DNA from: Rhodopseudomonas palustris
Lineage (GTDB): Bacteria > Pseudomonadota > Alphaproteobacteria > Rhizobiales > Xanthobacteraceae
Assembly (NCBI RefSeq): GCF_013415845.1
Contig: NZ_CP058907.1
Span: 1,550,001 to 1,614,000 of the forward strand
Direction: 5' to 3'
DNA length: 64,000 bases
Below the pieces are notes generated by a model. It had not been told where the DNA came from. It saw nothing but the letters and a program-made list of their open reading frames with translations, and made no database searches. Shown piece after piece: positions 51,528 through 60,793 of the stretch. The translations under genes were made by a program, and so were the position numbers. The first letter of the stretch is position 1. Each line of letters starts with the position of its first letter.

Positions 51528-52649
51528 ATGGTCTCATTGAGCCTGCGTGACCGGCTGCTCGGCTGGCGCGATTCGATCCTGTCGAATCCGCGCTTTCAGC
51601 GCTTTGCAGCGGTGTTTCCGTTGATGCGTCCGGTCGCGCGCCGGCGTGCCGTGGCGATGTTCGACCTCGTCGCCGGCTTCGTCTATTCACAGATCCTGCT
51701 GGCCTGCGTGCAGCTCCGGCTGTTCGACATTGTCGCTGAGCGCCCGGCCACCGCCGAAGACCTTGCGGTGCGGCTGGGGCTGCCTGTGGACTCGTTGCGC
51801 GTGTTGCTCGATGGGGCGGTTGCGCTTCGGCTGCTCCAGATGCGCAGCGGCCAACGCTACGGCCTCGGCCAGCTCGGCGCCGAACTGCGCGGCAATCCGG
51901 GGGTGCTGGCGCTCGTGGCGCATCACGCCATGCTATATCGGGATCTTGCCGATCCGGTGGCGCTGCTGCGCGCGCCGCGCGGTGGGGGGGAACTCGCCGC
52001 GTATTGGGCGTATGTCCGGGGCGAGCGGCCGGGCGAACTGCCGGCCGATGCGATCGCGTCCTATACCGCGCTGATGGCGGCGTCCCAGCCGATGATCGCC
52101 CGCGAGGTGCTGCACGTCTATTCGTTCCGCGATCACCGCTGCCTGCTCGACGTCGGCGGCGGCGACGGCTCGTTCCTGTCGGCGGTCGCCGCGCAGGCGC
52201 CGCAGCTGCGCTGCATGCTGTTCGACCTGCCGGCGGTAGCCGAGAAGGCGGCCGCCCGGTTCGAGGCGAACGGCCTGAAGGGCAGGGCGACCGCGGTCGG
52301 GGGCAGTTTCACCACCGACCCGCTCCCCGAAGGCGCCGACATCGTTTCGCTGGTCCGGGTGATCCACGACCACGACGACGAGGTCGTCGAAGCGCTGCTG
52401 CGCGCCGTCCACAAGGCTTTGCCCGACAACGGGAAATTGCTGATCGCCGAGCCGATCGCCGGGCTTCCCGGGACGGCTGCGATCTCCGACGCCTATTTCG
52501 CCTTTTACCTTTACGCCATGGGCTCCGGGAAAGCCCGGAGCTTCCCTCGACTGCAGGCGATGTTGGAGAATGCGGGCTTCTCCCAGGTCACTTTGCACCC
52601 GGTTCCGATGCCGCTGGTTGCTTCCGTAATTACCGCATCCAAACGGTAG
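51528..52649 (+). CDS. crtF: Hydroxyneurosporene O-methyltransferase, 373 aa
   Basis: SAM-dependent methylation of the 1-hydroxy group of carotenoids (spirilloxanthin methoxy groups). N-terminal dimerisation helices, then CLLDVGGGDGSFLSAVA (SAM loop), and the family's general-base region VSLVRVIHDHDDE. Length is normal. Its stop is 88 bases before bchC, and the gap holds the bchC operators. Confidence 0.92.
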   Translation: MVSLSLRDRLLGWRDSILSNPRFQRFAAVFPLMRPVARRRAVAMFDLVAGFVYSQILLACVQLRLFDIVAERPATAEDLAVRLGLPVDSLRVLLDGAVALRLLQMRSGQRYGLGQLGAELRGNPGVLALVAHHAMLYRDLADPVALLRAPRGGGELAAYWAYVRGERPGELPADAIASYTALMAASQPMIAREVLHVYSFRDHRCLLDVGGGDGSFLSAVAAQAPQLRCMLFDLPAVAEKAAARFEANGLKGRATAVGGSFTTDPLPEGADIVSLVRVIHDHDDEVVEALLRAVHKALPDNGKLLIAEPIAGLPGTAAISDAYFAFYLYAMGSGKARSFPRLQAMLENAGFSQVTLHPVPMPLVASVITASKR

Positions 52650-52652
52650 TTG

Positions 52653-52696
52653 TGTTAATCTGGCTTGACACTGTGATCCGTCAGTTTAGCATGACA
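52653..52696 (+). promoter_or_regulatory. PpsR/CrtJ operators upstream of bchC
   Basis: TGTtaatctggcttgACA (52653-52670) is perfect. CGTcagtttagcatgACA (52679-52696) has one mismatch. Their offset is 26 bp. TTGACA (52665) as -35 and TAGCAT (about 52687) as -10 overlap the two sites, so PpsR would block polymerase. Confidence 0.78.
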
Positions 52697-52737
52697 GTCG
52701 GCGGCAGAGCTCTGCCGTTCGGAATTTGGAGTAAGCG

Positions 52738-53676
52738 ATGGACACCATCGCGGTCGTACTCAAGCAGCCACAACAGGTCGAACTCAGTCGCTTGAGCCTT
52801 ACGGCGCCGACTGACGACGACATCGTTGTCGATGTGGCTTGGAGTGGCGTCAGCACCGGTACGGAGCGGCTGTTGTGGTCGGGCCGGATGCCGCAATTCC
52901 CCGGAATGGGTTACCCGCTGGTCCCCGGCTACGAGTCGGTTGGCGAGGTCGTTGAGGCTGGATCGGCCACCGACCTGAAGCCGGGCCAGATGGTGTTCGT
53001 GCCCGGCGCGAAGTGCTTTGGCGAAGTGCGCGGCTTGTTCGGCGCCTCGGCGTCGCGGCTGGTGGTGCCCGCCAAGCGCGTGGTGCCGCTCGATTCGAAG
53101 CTCGGCGAGCGCGGCATTCTGATCGCGCTGGCTGCGACTGCTTATCATGCGATCGCCGCGCGCGGCGCGACACCGCCCGACTGCATCGTCGGTCACGGCG
53201 TGCTCGGTCGTCTGTTGGCGCGGATTTCGATCGCGCTCGGCAATCCGCCGCCGGTGGTGTGGGAGAAGAACCCGATCCGCTCCGGCGGTGCCGAAGGTTA
53301 TGCGGTGGTCGATCCCGCATCCGACGAACGTCGCGACTATCGCAGCATCTACGATGTCAGCGGCGATCCAAAATTACTCGACACTTTGATCTCGCGCATC
53401 GCGGCCACCGGCGAGATCGTGCTCGCTGGGTTTTACAGCGAGCCGCTGTCGTTCTCGTTCCCGCCCGCTTTCATGCGTGAAGCACGCATTCGGGTTGCGG
53501 CGGAATGGCAGCCGCCGGACATCGGCGCCACCAAGGCGCTGATCGAAAGCGGCAAGCTCTCGCTCGATGGACTGATCACGCACCACCAGGAGGCGGCGTC
53601 GGCACCTGACGCCTATCGGATCGCTTTCGAAGACCCTGCCTGCCTCAAAATGGTTCTGAATTGGAGACCGAGCTGA
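52738..53676 (+). CDS. bchC: Bacteriochlorophyllide a dehydrogenase (3-hydroxyethyl), 312 aa
   Basis: Zn-less MDR-type dehydrogenase oxidising the 3-hydroxyethyl side chain to 3-acetyl in BChl a synthesis. Seen: MDTIAVVLKQPQQVELSRL, VAWSGVSTGTERLLWSG, and FPGMGYPLVPGYESVGEV, all typical. Starts the bchCXYZ-puf series. The stop TGA overlaps the bchX start by one base (53676). Confidence 0.93.
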   Translation: MDTIAVVLKQPQQVELSRLSLTAPTDDDIVVDVAWSGVSTGTERLLWSGRMPQFPGMGYPLVPGYESVGEVVEAGSATDLKPGQMVFVPGAKCFGEVRGLFGASASRLVVPAKRVVPLDSKLGERGILIALAATAYHAIAARGATPPDCIVGHGVLGRLLARISIALGNPPPVVWEKNPIRSGGAEGYAVVDPASDERRDYRSIYDVSGDPKLLDTLISRIAATGEIVLAGFYSEPLSFSFPPAFMREARIRVAAEWQPPDIGATKALIESGKLSLDGLITHHQEAASAPDAYRIAFEDPACLKMVLNWRPS

Positions 53677-54674
53677 TGAACGTCGTTCCGCAGATCAGCC
53701 TGCAAGACGCACAACTCCGGGCCGAGGCGTCGGTTGAACCCGATGCCCCGGTGACGACTCCCGTCACCAAAGAAACCCAGATCATTGCGATCTACGGCAA
53801 AGGCGGCATCGGCAAGAGCTTCACGCTCGCCAACCTGTCTTACATGATGGCGCAGCAGGGCAAGAAAGTGCTGCTGATCGGCTGTGATCCGAAGAGCGAC
53901 ACCACTTCGCTGCTGTTCGGCGGCAAGGCCACTCCCACCATCATCGAGACCTCGTCGAAGAAGAAGCTCGCCGGCGAGGAAGTCACCATCAGCGATGTCT
54001 GCTTCAAGCGCGACGGCGTGTTCGCGATGGAGCTCGGCGGTCCGGAAGTCGGCCGCGGCTGCGGCGGTCGCGGCATCATCCACGGCTTCGAGACGCTGGA
54101 GAAGCTCGGCTTCCACGAGTGGGGCTTCGACTACGTGCTGCTCGACTTCCTGGGCGACGTGGTGTGCGGCGGATTCGGCCTGCCGATCGCCCGCGACATG
54201 TGTCAGAAGGTGATCATCGTCGGCTCCAACGACCTGCAGTCGCTGTACGTTGCCAACAACGTCTGCTCGGCGGTCGAATACTTCCGCAAGCTCGGCGGCA
54301 ATGTCGGCGTCGCCGGCATGGTGATCAACAAGGATGACGGCACCGGCGAAGCTCAGGCGTTCGCCAAGGCGGCCGGCATTCCGGTGCTGTCGGCGATTCC
54401 CGCCGACGAAGGCATCCGCCGCAAGAGCGCCAACTACGAAATCGTCGGTCTACCGGACGGGCAGTGGGGTCCGCTGTTCGCCACGCTCGCCGAGAACGTC
54501 GCCACGGCACCGCCGGTCCGGCCGAAGCCGCTGACTCAGGACGGGTTGCTCGGCCTGTTCTCCAGCGACGTCACCGGGCGTGATGTCGTGCTCGAGCCGG
54601 CGACGATGGCAGATATGTGCGGCGCTGCGGTGCTGAACAAGCCGTCGCTCGAAGTGATCTACGACGAGGTCTGA
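53676..54674 (+). CDS. bchX: Chlorophyllide reductase iron protein, 332 aa
   Basis: NifH-like ATPase delivering electrons to BchYZ, which reduces ring B of chlorin to bacteriochlorin. P-loop IYGKGGIGKSFTLANL, the Cys ligands in GRGCGGRGI and DVVCGGFGLPIARD, and MVINKDDGTGEAQ are as expected. Coupled to bchC; 23 bases before bchY. Confidence 0.96.
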   Translation: MNVVPQISLQDAQLRAEASVEPDAPVTTPVTKETQIIAIYGKGGIGKSFTLANLSYMMAQQGKKVLLIGCDPKSDTTSLLFGGKATPTIIETSSKKKLAGEEVTISDVCFKRDGVFAMELGGPEVGRGCGGRGIIHGFETLEKLGFHEWGFDYVLLDFLGDVVCGGFGLPIARDMCQKVIIVGSNDLQSLYVANNVCSAVEYFRKLGGNVGVAGMVINKDDGTGEAQAFAKAAGIPVLSAIPADEGIRRKSANYEIVGLPDGQWGPLFATLAENVATAPPVRPKPLTQDGLLGLFSSDVTGRDVVLEPATMADMCGAAVLNKPSLEVIYDEV

Positions 54675-54697
54675 GATCGGGTGATCGGGAGTTCGTC

Positions 54698-56284
54698 ATG
54701 AGCGTCATGTCTCGCTATTCCGGCCCCGTCGCCGGATCGATCGTCGATGATGCGGCCGAGTTTTCGGACGTCGATACGTCGTCGATCAATCAGGCTGCGA
54801 CGAAGAACGACGGCCTCGGCTGCCATGCCGGTGCCGCGCAGATGAAGGCGGCGGCGGAAGCCGCCGGCAAGAGCGACGTGCTCGAACGCTACGCCGCCGA
54901 CTATCCGAAGGGGCCGCACGATCAGCCGCAGAGCATGTGCCCGGCGTTTGGTTCGCTGCGCGTCGGTTTGCGCATGCGCCGCACCGCGACCGTGCTGTCC
55001 GGCTCGGCCTGCTGCGTGTACGGACTGACCTTCGTGTCGCACTTCTACGGCGCCCGCCGCACCGTCGGCTACGTGCCGTTCAGTTCGGAAACGCTGGTCA
55101 CCGGCAAGCTGTTCGAAGACATCCGCGAGGCGGTCTACAAGCTGGCCGATCCGTCGCAGTACGACACCATCATCATTACTAACCTCTGCGTGCCGACGGC
55201 GTCGGGCGTACCGCTCGATCTGCTGCCGAAGGAGATCAACGGCGTCCGCATCATCGGCATCGACGTGCCGGGCTTCGGCGTGCCGACTCACGCCGAGGCT
55301 AAGGACGTGCTGGCCGGTGCGATGCTCGAATACGCCCGCAAGGAAGCGGAGCAGGGCCCGGTGCAGGCGCCGCGCGGCGGCCGCAGCGAGCGCCCGACCG
55401 TGACGCTGCTGGGTGAAATGTTCCCGGCCGATCCGGTTGGTATCAACCTGATGCTCGATCCGCTCGGCCTCGCCGTGGGTCCGGTGGTGCCGACCCGCGA
55501 GTGGCGCGAGCTCTATGCGGCGCTCGACTGCCAGGTCGTTGCGGCGATTCACCCGTTCTACAAATCGTGCATTCGCCAGTTCGATCTCGCCGGCCGCAAG
55601 GTCGTCGGCTCGGCGCCGGTCGGTCACGACGGCACCGAGGCGTGGCTGGAAGCGATCGGCACAGCCTGCAACGTCGAACGCTCTAAGATCGACGCCGCCA
55701 AGAATCGCTTCCTGCCGGCCATCAAGGCCGCGCTCGCCGCCAAGCCGATCAATGCCCGTATCACTGTCTCCGGCTACGAAGGCTCGGAGCTCTTGGTCGC
55801 GCGGCTGCTGATCGAGAGCGGCGCGAATGTGCCGTATGTCGGCACCGCGGTGCCGCGCACGCAGTGGTCGGATCCGGATCGCGAATGGCTCGAGGCCAAG
55901 GGCGTGCGGGTGCAGTACCGCGCCTCGCTCGAGCAGGACTTCGCTGCGGTCGACGAATTCATGCCGGATCTCGCCATCGGGACCACCCCGGTGGTGCAGA
56001 AGGCGAAGACGATGTCGATCCCGGCCTTGTACTTCACCAACCTGATCTCGGCGCGGCCGCTGTTCGGTCCCGCCGGCGCCGGCTCGCTGGCGCAAGTGAT
56101 CAATGCCGCGCTCGGCAACAAGGCGCGATTCGACGAGATGAAGGAGTTCTTCGGCGACGTCGGGCAGGGCTATGCCGCCGGCGTTTGGGAAGACACTCCG
56201 AAGGACGTTCCTGCCTATCGCGAGAAGTACAAGAAGCAGATCGAAGCCGCAGCCAAGAAGCGCAAGGCGGAGGAGATGATCTGA
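54698..56284 (+). CDS. bchY: Chlorophyllide reductase subunit Y, 528 aa
   Basis: One half of the NifDK-like catalytic component. N-terminal Cys-containing signature [36 protein letters not shown] carries Fe-S ligands. Further Cys are in [12 protein letters not shown]. Start at 54698 ([10 protein letters not shown]). The stop overlaps bchZ by one base. Confidence 0.95.
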   Translation: MSVMSRYSGPVAGSIVDDAAEFSDVDTSSINQAATKNDGLGCHAGAAQMKAAAEAAGKSDVLERYAADYPKGPHDQPQSMCPAFGSLRVGLRMRRTATVLSGSACCVYGLTFVSHFYGARRTVGYVPFSSETLVTGKLFEDIREAVYKLADPSQYDTIIITNLCVPTASGVPLDLLPKEINGVRIIGIDVPGFGVPTHAEAKDVLAGAMLEYARKEAEQGPVQAPRGGRSERPTVTLLGEMFPADPVGINLMLDPLGLAVGPVVPTREWRELYAALDCQVVAAIHPFYKSCIRQFDLAGRKVVGSAPVGHDGTEAWLEAIGTACNVERSKIDAAKNRFLPAIKAALAAKPINARITVSGYEGSELLVARLLIESGANVPYVGTAVPRTQWSDPDREWLEAKGVRVQYRASLEQDFAAVDEFMPDLAIGTTPVVQKAKTMSIPALYFTNLISARPLFGPAGAGSLAQVINAALGNKARFDEMKEFFGDVGQGYAAGVWEDTPKDVPAYREKYKKQIEAAAKKRKAEEMI

Positions 56285-57732
56285 TGCTCGTCCTCGATCA
56301 CGATCGCGCCGGCGGCTATTGGGGCGCCGTGTACGCCTTCACCGCGGTGAAGGGCCTGCAGGTGATTATCGACGGTCCGGTCGGTTGCGAAAACCTGCCG
56401 GTGACCTCGGTGCTGCACTACACCGATGCGCTGCCGCCGCACGAACTGCCGATCGTCGTCACCGGCCTCGGCGAAGAAGAACTCGGCAAGCTCGGCACCG
56501 AAGGCGCGATGCACCGCGCCCACAAGGCCCTTGATCCCTATCTGCCGGCAGTCGTCGTCACCGGCTCGATCGCCGAGATGATCGGCGGCGGCGTCACGCC
56601 CGAAGGCACCGGCATCAAGCGCTTCCTGCCGCGCACGATCGACGAAGATCAGTGGCAGAGCGCCGACCGCGCGATCTCGTGGCTGTGGAAAGAATACGGC
56701 CCGAAGAAGATTCCCGAGCGCAAGCGCAAGGACGGCGAGAAGCCGCGGGTCAACATCATCGGACCGATCTACGGCACCTTCAACATGCCGTCCGATCTCG
56801 CCGAAATCCGCCGGCTGATCGAAGGCATCGGCGCCGAAGTCAACATGGTGTTCCCGCTCGGGACTCACCTCGCTGATATTCCCAAGCTGGTGAATGCCGA
56901 CGTCAACGTCTGCATGTATCGCGAGTTCGGTCGGCTGCTGTGCGAATCATTGGAGCGCCCGTACCTGCAGGCGCCAATCGGCCTGCATTCGACGACGCGC
57001 TTCCTGCGCAAGCTCGGTGAGCTCACCGGCCTCGATCCCGAGCCGTTCATCGAGCGCGAGAAGAACACCACCATCAAGCCGCTGTGGGATCTGTGGCGGT
57101 CGGTGACCCAGGACTTCTTCGGCACCGCCAGCTTCGCGGTCGTCGCCACGGATACCTACGCCCGCGGCGTGCGGCATTTCCTCGAAGACGAGATGGGGCT
57201 GCCGTGCACCTTCGCGGTCTCGCGCTGCGTCGGCAAGAAGACCGATAACGGAGCGGTGCGTGCGGCGATTCGCCAGACTCCGCCGCTGATCATGTTCGGC
57301 AGCTACAACGAAAGAATGTACTTGGCCGAGACCGGTGGTCGCGCCGTGTACATTCCGGCGTCATTCCCGGGTGCTGTGATCCGCCGTCACACCGGCACGC
57401 CGTTCATGGGGTATTCCGGCGCCACTTATCTGGTGCAGGAAGTCTGCAACGCGCTATTCGACGCGCTTTTCAACATCCTGCCGCTCGGCAGCGACCTCGA
57501 TCGCGTCGATCCGACGCCGGCTCGCCGGCATGAAGAATTGCTGTGGAGCGATGAAGCCAAGGCGCTGCTCGACGAAGTGCTCGAGCAGCACCCGGTGCTG
57601 GTGCGGATCTCTGCGGCAAAACGTCTGCGCGATGCCGCTGAAAACAGCGCGCGTCGTGCCGGACAGGAAAAAGTCACTACCGAGTTCGTCAGTAAAGCGC
57701 GTGCGGCGCTGCTCGACGGGCAATCGGTGTAA
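56284..57732 (+). CDS. bchZ: Chlorophyllide reductase subunit Z, 482 aa
   Basis: Second NifDK-like half. It begins [19 protein letters not shown] and has [48 protein letters not shown] with the Cys ligand. The BchZ tail has GQEKVTTEF. It ends the bch part; the puf part begins 78 bases later on the same strand. Confidence 0.95.
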   Translation: MLVLDHDRAGGYWGAVYAFTAVKGLQVIIDGPVGCENLPVTSVLHYTDALPPHELPIVVTGLGEEELGKLGTEGAMHRAHKALDPYLPAVVVTGSIAEMIGGGVTPEGTGIKRFLPRTIDEDQWQSADRAISWLWKEYGPKKIPERKRKDGEKPRVNIIGPIYGTFNMPSDLAEIRRLIEGIGAEVNMVFPLGTHLADIPKLVNADVNVCMYREFGRLLCESLERPYLQAPIGLHSTTRFLRKLGELTGLDPEPFIEREKNTTIKPLWDLWRSVTQDFFGTASFAVVATDTYARGVRHFLEDEMGLPCTFAVSRCVGKKTDNGAVRAAIRQTPPLIMFGSYNERMYLAETGGRAVYIPASFPGAVIRRHTGTPFMGYSGATYLVQEVCNALFDALFNILPLGSDLDRVDPTPARRHEELLWSDEAKALLDEVLEQHPVLVRISAAKRLRDAAENSARRAGQEKVTTEFVSKARAALLDGQSV

Positions 57733-57809
57733 CGATGATTTGAGCTAGAACAATGCGCTTCACAATGTCGCGACCAATTATGAGCAATCCAAGAGTGAGG
57801 AGATGATCG

Positions 57810-58034
57810 ATGTCCGACTATGTCCACACCGGCCGTCGCTCGAGGGTTCTTCCGGATAGTGCTGCGTTCGAATGTCGGTTGATGTTCGGTGCGTGCTACG
57901 CGCTGTTTCTGACCCGCGCGATCGTGGCTCGTGCCATGCCGTGGCGCAAGAAATCCGGCTCCCAGGAATCGGTATTTAGCGAGGCTCACAACGCCGCGAG
58001 CGTGCTGGTGACGTCGTCGTTCATGGGAATGTAA
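57810..58034 (+). CDS. Small protein in the pufQ position, 74 aa
   Basis: Contains a hydrophobic segment (about residues 24-38, RLMFGACYALFLTR) followed by VARAMPWRKKSG and a C-terminal AHNAASVLVTSSFMGM. In R. capsulatus pufQ occupies this site between bchZ and pufB, but identity to known PufQ is weak by eye. GAGGAG lies 7 bases before the ATG. Possibly a PufQ-type factor in BChl or LH1 assembly. Confidence 0.6.
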   Translation: MSDYVHTGRRSRVLPDSAAFECRLMFGACYALFLTRAIVARAMPWRKKSGSQESVFSEAHNAASVLVTSSFMGM

Positions 58035-58045
58035 TTCGGGAATTT

Positions 58046-58168
58046 CGTCCGGCCTCCGCCGGACGGAAGGCTGCCGTTTTGGAGACGAAACGGTAAATCG
58101 CTGTCGTTTCGGAAACGATACGGCAATCGTTGCTGCCCTCGCTCGGGCAGCGTGTCGGCCGAAAGGCC
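58046..58168 (+). other. Five consecutive hairpins in the pufB leader
   Basis: Stems at 58046-58065 (CGTCCGGC/GCCGGACG), 58074-58093 (CCGTTT/AAACGG), 58104-58118 (TCGTTTC/GAAACGA), 58132-58151 (GCTGCCC/GGGCAGC) and 58157-58168 (GGCC/GGCC). They lie between the upstream small gene and the pufB ribosome site, and end about 20 bases before pufB. Likely RNA structures that set stability or processing of the pufBA message. Confidence 0.7.
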
Positions 58169-58187
58169 ATCACTAGGAGGTGACCAA

Positions 58188-58385
58188 ATGAGTGACGGTT
58201 CCATCTCGGGACTTTCCGAAGCGGAAGCCAAGGAATTCCACTCGATCTTCGTGACCAGCTTCTTCCTCTTCATCGTCGTTGCGGTTGTCGCTCACATCCT
58301 CGCCTGGATGTGGCGTCCGTGGCTGCCCAAAGCGACCGGCTACGCGATGGACAGCGTTCATCAACTGACCTCGTTCCTGTGCTAA
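58188..58385 (+). CDS. pufB: Light-harvesting 1 beta polypeptide, 65 aa
   Basis: LH1 (B875) subunit. N-terminal [19 protein letters not shown], helix with the BChl His in [16 protein letters not shown] perfect AGGAGGTGA ribosome site sits 4 bases before the ATG, so translation should be strong. Followed by pufA after 15 bases. Confidence 0.96.
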   Translation: MSDGSISGLSEAEAKEFHSIFVTSFFLFIVVAVVAHILAWMWRPWLPKATGYAMDSVHQLTSFLC

Positions 58386-58400
58386 GGGGAGACGACTACT

Positions 58401-58592
58401 ATGTGGCGAATTTGGCTTCTGTTTGATCCGCGTCGCGCGCTGGTCCTGCTGTTCGTGTTCCTGTTCGGCCTGGCCATCATCATCCACTTCATCCTGCTGA
58501 GCACCAGCCGGTTCAACTGGCTCGATGGTCCGCGTGCGGCGAAGGCGGCGTCGATCTCGCTGCCGTTCACTCCGCCGAGCATGCCGGTCTAA
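58401..58592 (+). CDS. pufA: Light-harvesting 1 alpha polypeptide, 63 aa
   Basis: Begins [20 protein letters not shown]; BChl His in [16 protein letters not shown]; Pro-rich end. GGGGAG precedes the ATG by about 9 bases. Pairs with PufB around the reaction centre. Confidence 0.96.
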   Translation: MWRIWLLFDPRRALVLLFVFLFGLAIIIHFILLSTSRFNWLDGPRAAKAASISLPFTPPSMPV

Positions 58593-58606
58593 TGGCGTGA
58601 CTCACT

Positions 58607-58665
58607 GCTTGCCGGAAGGGCTGGGAAACGGACCGATCTGCCGGGCCCACACCCTTCCGGGAAGC
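58607..58665 (+). other. pufA-pufL intercistronic hairpin
   Basis: GCTTGCCGGAAGGG (58607-58620) pairs with CCCTTCCGGGAAGC (58652-58665) with one mismatch, across a 31-base loop that has its own GGG/CCC pairing. In other purple bacteria such a structure stabilises the pufBA fragment and lowers pufLM expression relative to LH1. Confidence 0.78.
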
Positions 58666-58723
58666 GACATGGACTGGACGACGACGATGGATTTTCCCTG
58701 GCTCGCACGCGGAGGAACGATCG

Positions 58724-59557
58724 ATGGCAATGCTCAGCTTTGAGAAGAAATACCGCGTTCGTGGCGGAACGCTAATCGGGGGCGACCTGTTCGATTTTTG
58801 GGTTGGCCCGTTCTACGTTGGGATCTTCGGGGTGATGACCGTGTTCTTCGCGCTGATCGGCATCGCGCTGATCGCGTGGAATACCGCGCTCGGCCCCACC
58901 TGGAATCTCTGGCAGATCAGCGTCAACCCGCCGGACGCGAAGTACGGTCTGGGATTTGCGCCGCTCGCCGAGGGCGGCATTTGGCAGTGGGTGAGCATCT
59001 GCGCGACTGGCGCGTTCGTCACCTGGGCGCTGCGTGAGGTCGAAATCTGCCGCAAGCTCGGCATTGGCTTCCACGTTCCGTTCGCCTTCAGCTTCGCGAT
59101 CTTCGCTTACGTTACGCTGGTGGTGATCCGTCCGGTCCTGATGGGCTCCTGGAGCTACGGCTTCCCCTACGGCATCTTTACGCATCTCGATTGGGTGTCG
59201 AACACCGGCTACTCCTACGGCCAGTTCCACTACAATCCCGCGCACATGATCGCGATCACGTTCTTCTTCACCACCTGTCTGGCGCTCGCGCTGCATGGCG
59301 GCCTGGTGTTGTCGGCGCTCAATCCCGACCGTGGCGAACCTGTGAAGTCTCCGGAACATGAGAACACCGTGTTTCGTGATCTCGTCGGCTACTCGATTGG
59401 TACCATCGGCATTCACCGCCTCGGTTTGTTCCTGGCGTTGTCGGCTGTGTTCTTCAGCGCGGTCTGCATGATCATCAGCGGTCCGGTGCTGGCGGAAGGT
59501 GGTTCGTGGCCCGATTGGTGGAATTGGTGGCGCAACCTGCCGATCTGGAATCCGTAA
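58724..59557 (+). CDS. pufL: Reaction centre L subunit, 277 aa
   Basis: Five-helix core protein of the photosynthetic reaction centre. Helix signatures include [12 protein letters not shown] (BChl-binding region), [15 protein letters not shown] (His of L190 type) and [10 protein letters not shown] (Fe-ligand His of L230 type). Glu in SPEHEN corresponds to the L212 proton path residue. GGAGGAACG precedes the ATG. Length is usual for PufL. Confidence 0.97.
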   Translation: MAMLSFEKKYRVRGGTLIGGDLFDFWVGPFYVGIFGVMTVFFALIGIALIAWNTALGPTWNLWQISVNPPDAKYGLGFAPLAEGGIWQWVSICATGAFVTWALREVEICRKLGIGFHVPFAFSFAIFAYVTLVVIRPVLMGSWSYGFPYGIFTHLDWVSNTGYSYGQFHYNPAHMIAITFFFTTCLALALHGGLVLSALNPDRGEPVKSPEHENTVFRDLVGYSIGTIGIHRLGLFLALSAVFFSAVCMIISGPVLAEGGSWPDWWNWWRNLPIWNP

Positions 59558-59584
59558 TTCAACCGGTCACAAGAGAGTCTTGTC

Positions 59585-60508
59585 ATGGCCCAATACCAGA
59601 ACATCTTTACGCAGGTCCAGGTTGAAGGACCTGCCTATGCGGGGGTGCCGCTACGTCCCGGCAGCTCTCCTCGCGAAACGCAGACGACCTTCAACTACTG
59701 GCTCGGCAAAATCGGTGACGCGCAGGTTGGCCCTGTCTATCTCGGGTTCACCGGTGTGTGCTCCTTGCTCTGCGGGTTCGTCGCGATCGAGATCATCGGC
59801 CTCAACATGTTGGCGTCGGTGGACTGGAGCCCGATCGAGTTCCTGCGCCAGTTCTGCTGGCTGGCACTCGAACCGCCGAAGCCGGAATACGGTCTGACCA
59901 TTCCGCCGCTGAAGGAAGGTGGCTGGTGGCTGATGGCCGGGTTCTTCCTGACCGTCTCGATCGCCCTGTGGTGGGTTCGCACCTATCGGCGCTCGCGGGC
60001 GCTCGGGATGGGCACCCACGTGTCGTGGGCGTTCGCTTCCGCGATCCTGCTGTACCTGGCGCTCGGCTTCATTCAGCCGCTGCTGATGGGCTCCTGGAGT
60101 GAAGCACCGCCGTTCGGCGTCTTCCCGCACCTGGACTGGACCAACAACTTCTCGATCAAGTACGGTAACCTGTACTACAACCCCTTCCACTGTCTCTCGA
60201 TCGCCTTCCTGTATGGCTCGGCCCTGCTGTTCGCCATGCATGGTGCGACCATCCTCGCTGTGAGCCGCTACGGTGGCGAGCGCGAAATCGAGCAGATGCT
60301 GGACCGTGGTACTGCACTTGAACGCGCTGCTCTGTTCTGGCGCTGGACGATGGGCTTCAACGCGACGGCCGAATCGATCCATCGTTGGGCTTGGTGGTTC
60401 GCGGTGCTCTGCCCGCTGACCGGTGCCATCGGCATCATCCTGACCGGTCCGGTTGTTGACAACTGGTTCGATTGGGGCGTGAAGCACGGCCTGGCGCCGC
60501 CGCGGTAA
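59585..60508 (+). CDS. pufM: Reaction centre M subunit, 307 aa
   Basis: Partner of Puf[43 protein letters not shown] (Fe-ligand His) and [16 protein letters not shown] (Fe-ligand His and quinone site) are seen. The gene is not followed by pufC, in line with R. palustris centres lacking a bound tetraheme cytochrome. No pufX is visible either. Confidence 0.97.
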   Translation: MAQYQNIFTQVQVEGPAYAGVPLRPGSSPRETQTTFNYWLGKIGDAQVGPVYLGFTGVCSLLCGFVAIEIIGLNMLASVDWSPIEFLRQFCWLALEPPKPEYGLTIPPLKEGGWWLMAGFFLTVSIALWWVRTYRRSRALGMGTHVSWAFASAILLYLALGFIQPLLMGSWSEAPPFGVFPHLDWTNNFSIKYGNLYYNPFHCLSIAFLYGSALLFAMHGATILAVSRYGGEREIEQMLDRGTALERAALFWRWTMGFNATAESIHRWAWWFAVLCPLTGAIGIILTGPVVDNWFDWGVKHGLAPPR

Positions 60509-60540
60509 TACAACCGCACGTCTATCTGAACGAATGATGC

Positions 60541-60574
60541 GCGCGCCTGATGGTATAAATCCAATCAGGCGCGC
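60541..60574 (+). terminator. Hairpin after pufM
   Basis: GCGCGCCTGAT and ATCAGGCGCGC form an 11-bp perfect stem with a 12-base loop, 33 bases after pufM. It has no strong T-run, so it may be a 3' stabiliser or weak terminator. The remaining 60575-60793 holds the ppsR upstream region; I see no gene in it. Confidence 0.7.
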
Positions 60575-60793
60575 GTTGCTGCTTTCGGCTCCCGAGAAAG
60601 GCAGAGGCGGGCGGTTCTTTTGTACCGCTAGCTGATGACGAGGGAAGCGACCTGCTGTAAACGAAGCGCCTCCAACTCCGCCTGAGAGGCCAACAAACAA
60701 AGCCTGAGAAGACTTCAAACAATAGGGCTGAACTTGTAAGGACGCAGACGCCGGAGTGGAGGGACGAGTTCTTGCTGGAGGATATTTGCCCTG

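Noticed and set aside
55864..56283. In-frame upstream extension of bchZ
   Set aside because: The extra N-terminal 140 residues overlap bchY in another frame and have Arg-rich shadow composition; the true start is at 56284.
58669..58743. Short ORF (24 codons) overlapping the pufL start
   Set aside because: It overlaps the pufL ribosome site and start in another frame, has no ribosome site of its own, and is probably chance.
60509..60793. Search for pufC, pufX or a bacteriophytochrome gene after pufM
   Set aside because: No reading frame with the expected features is present; the region has only a hairpin and the ppsR upstream sequence.
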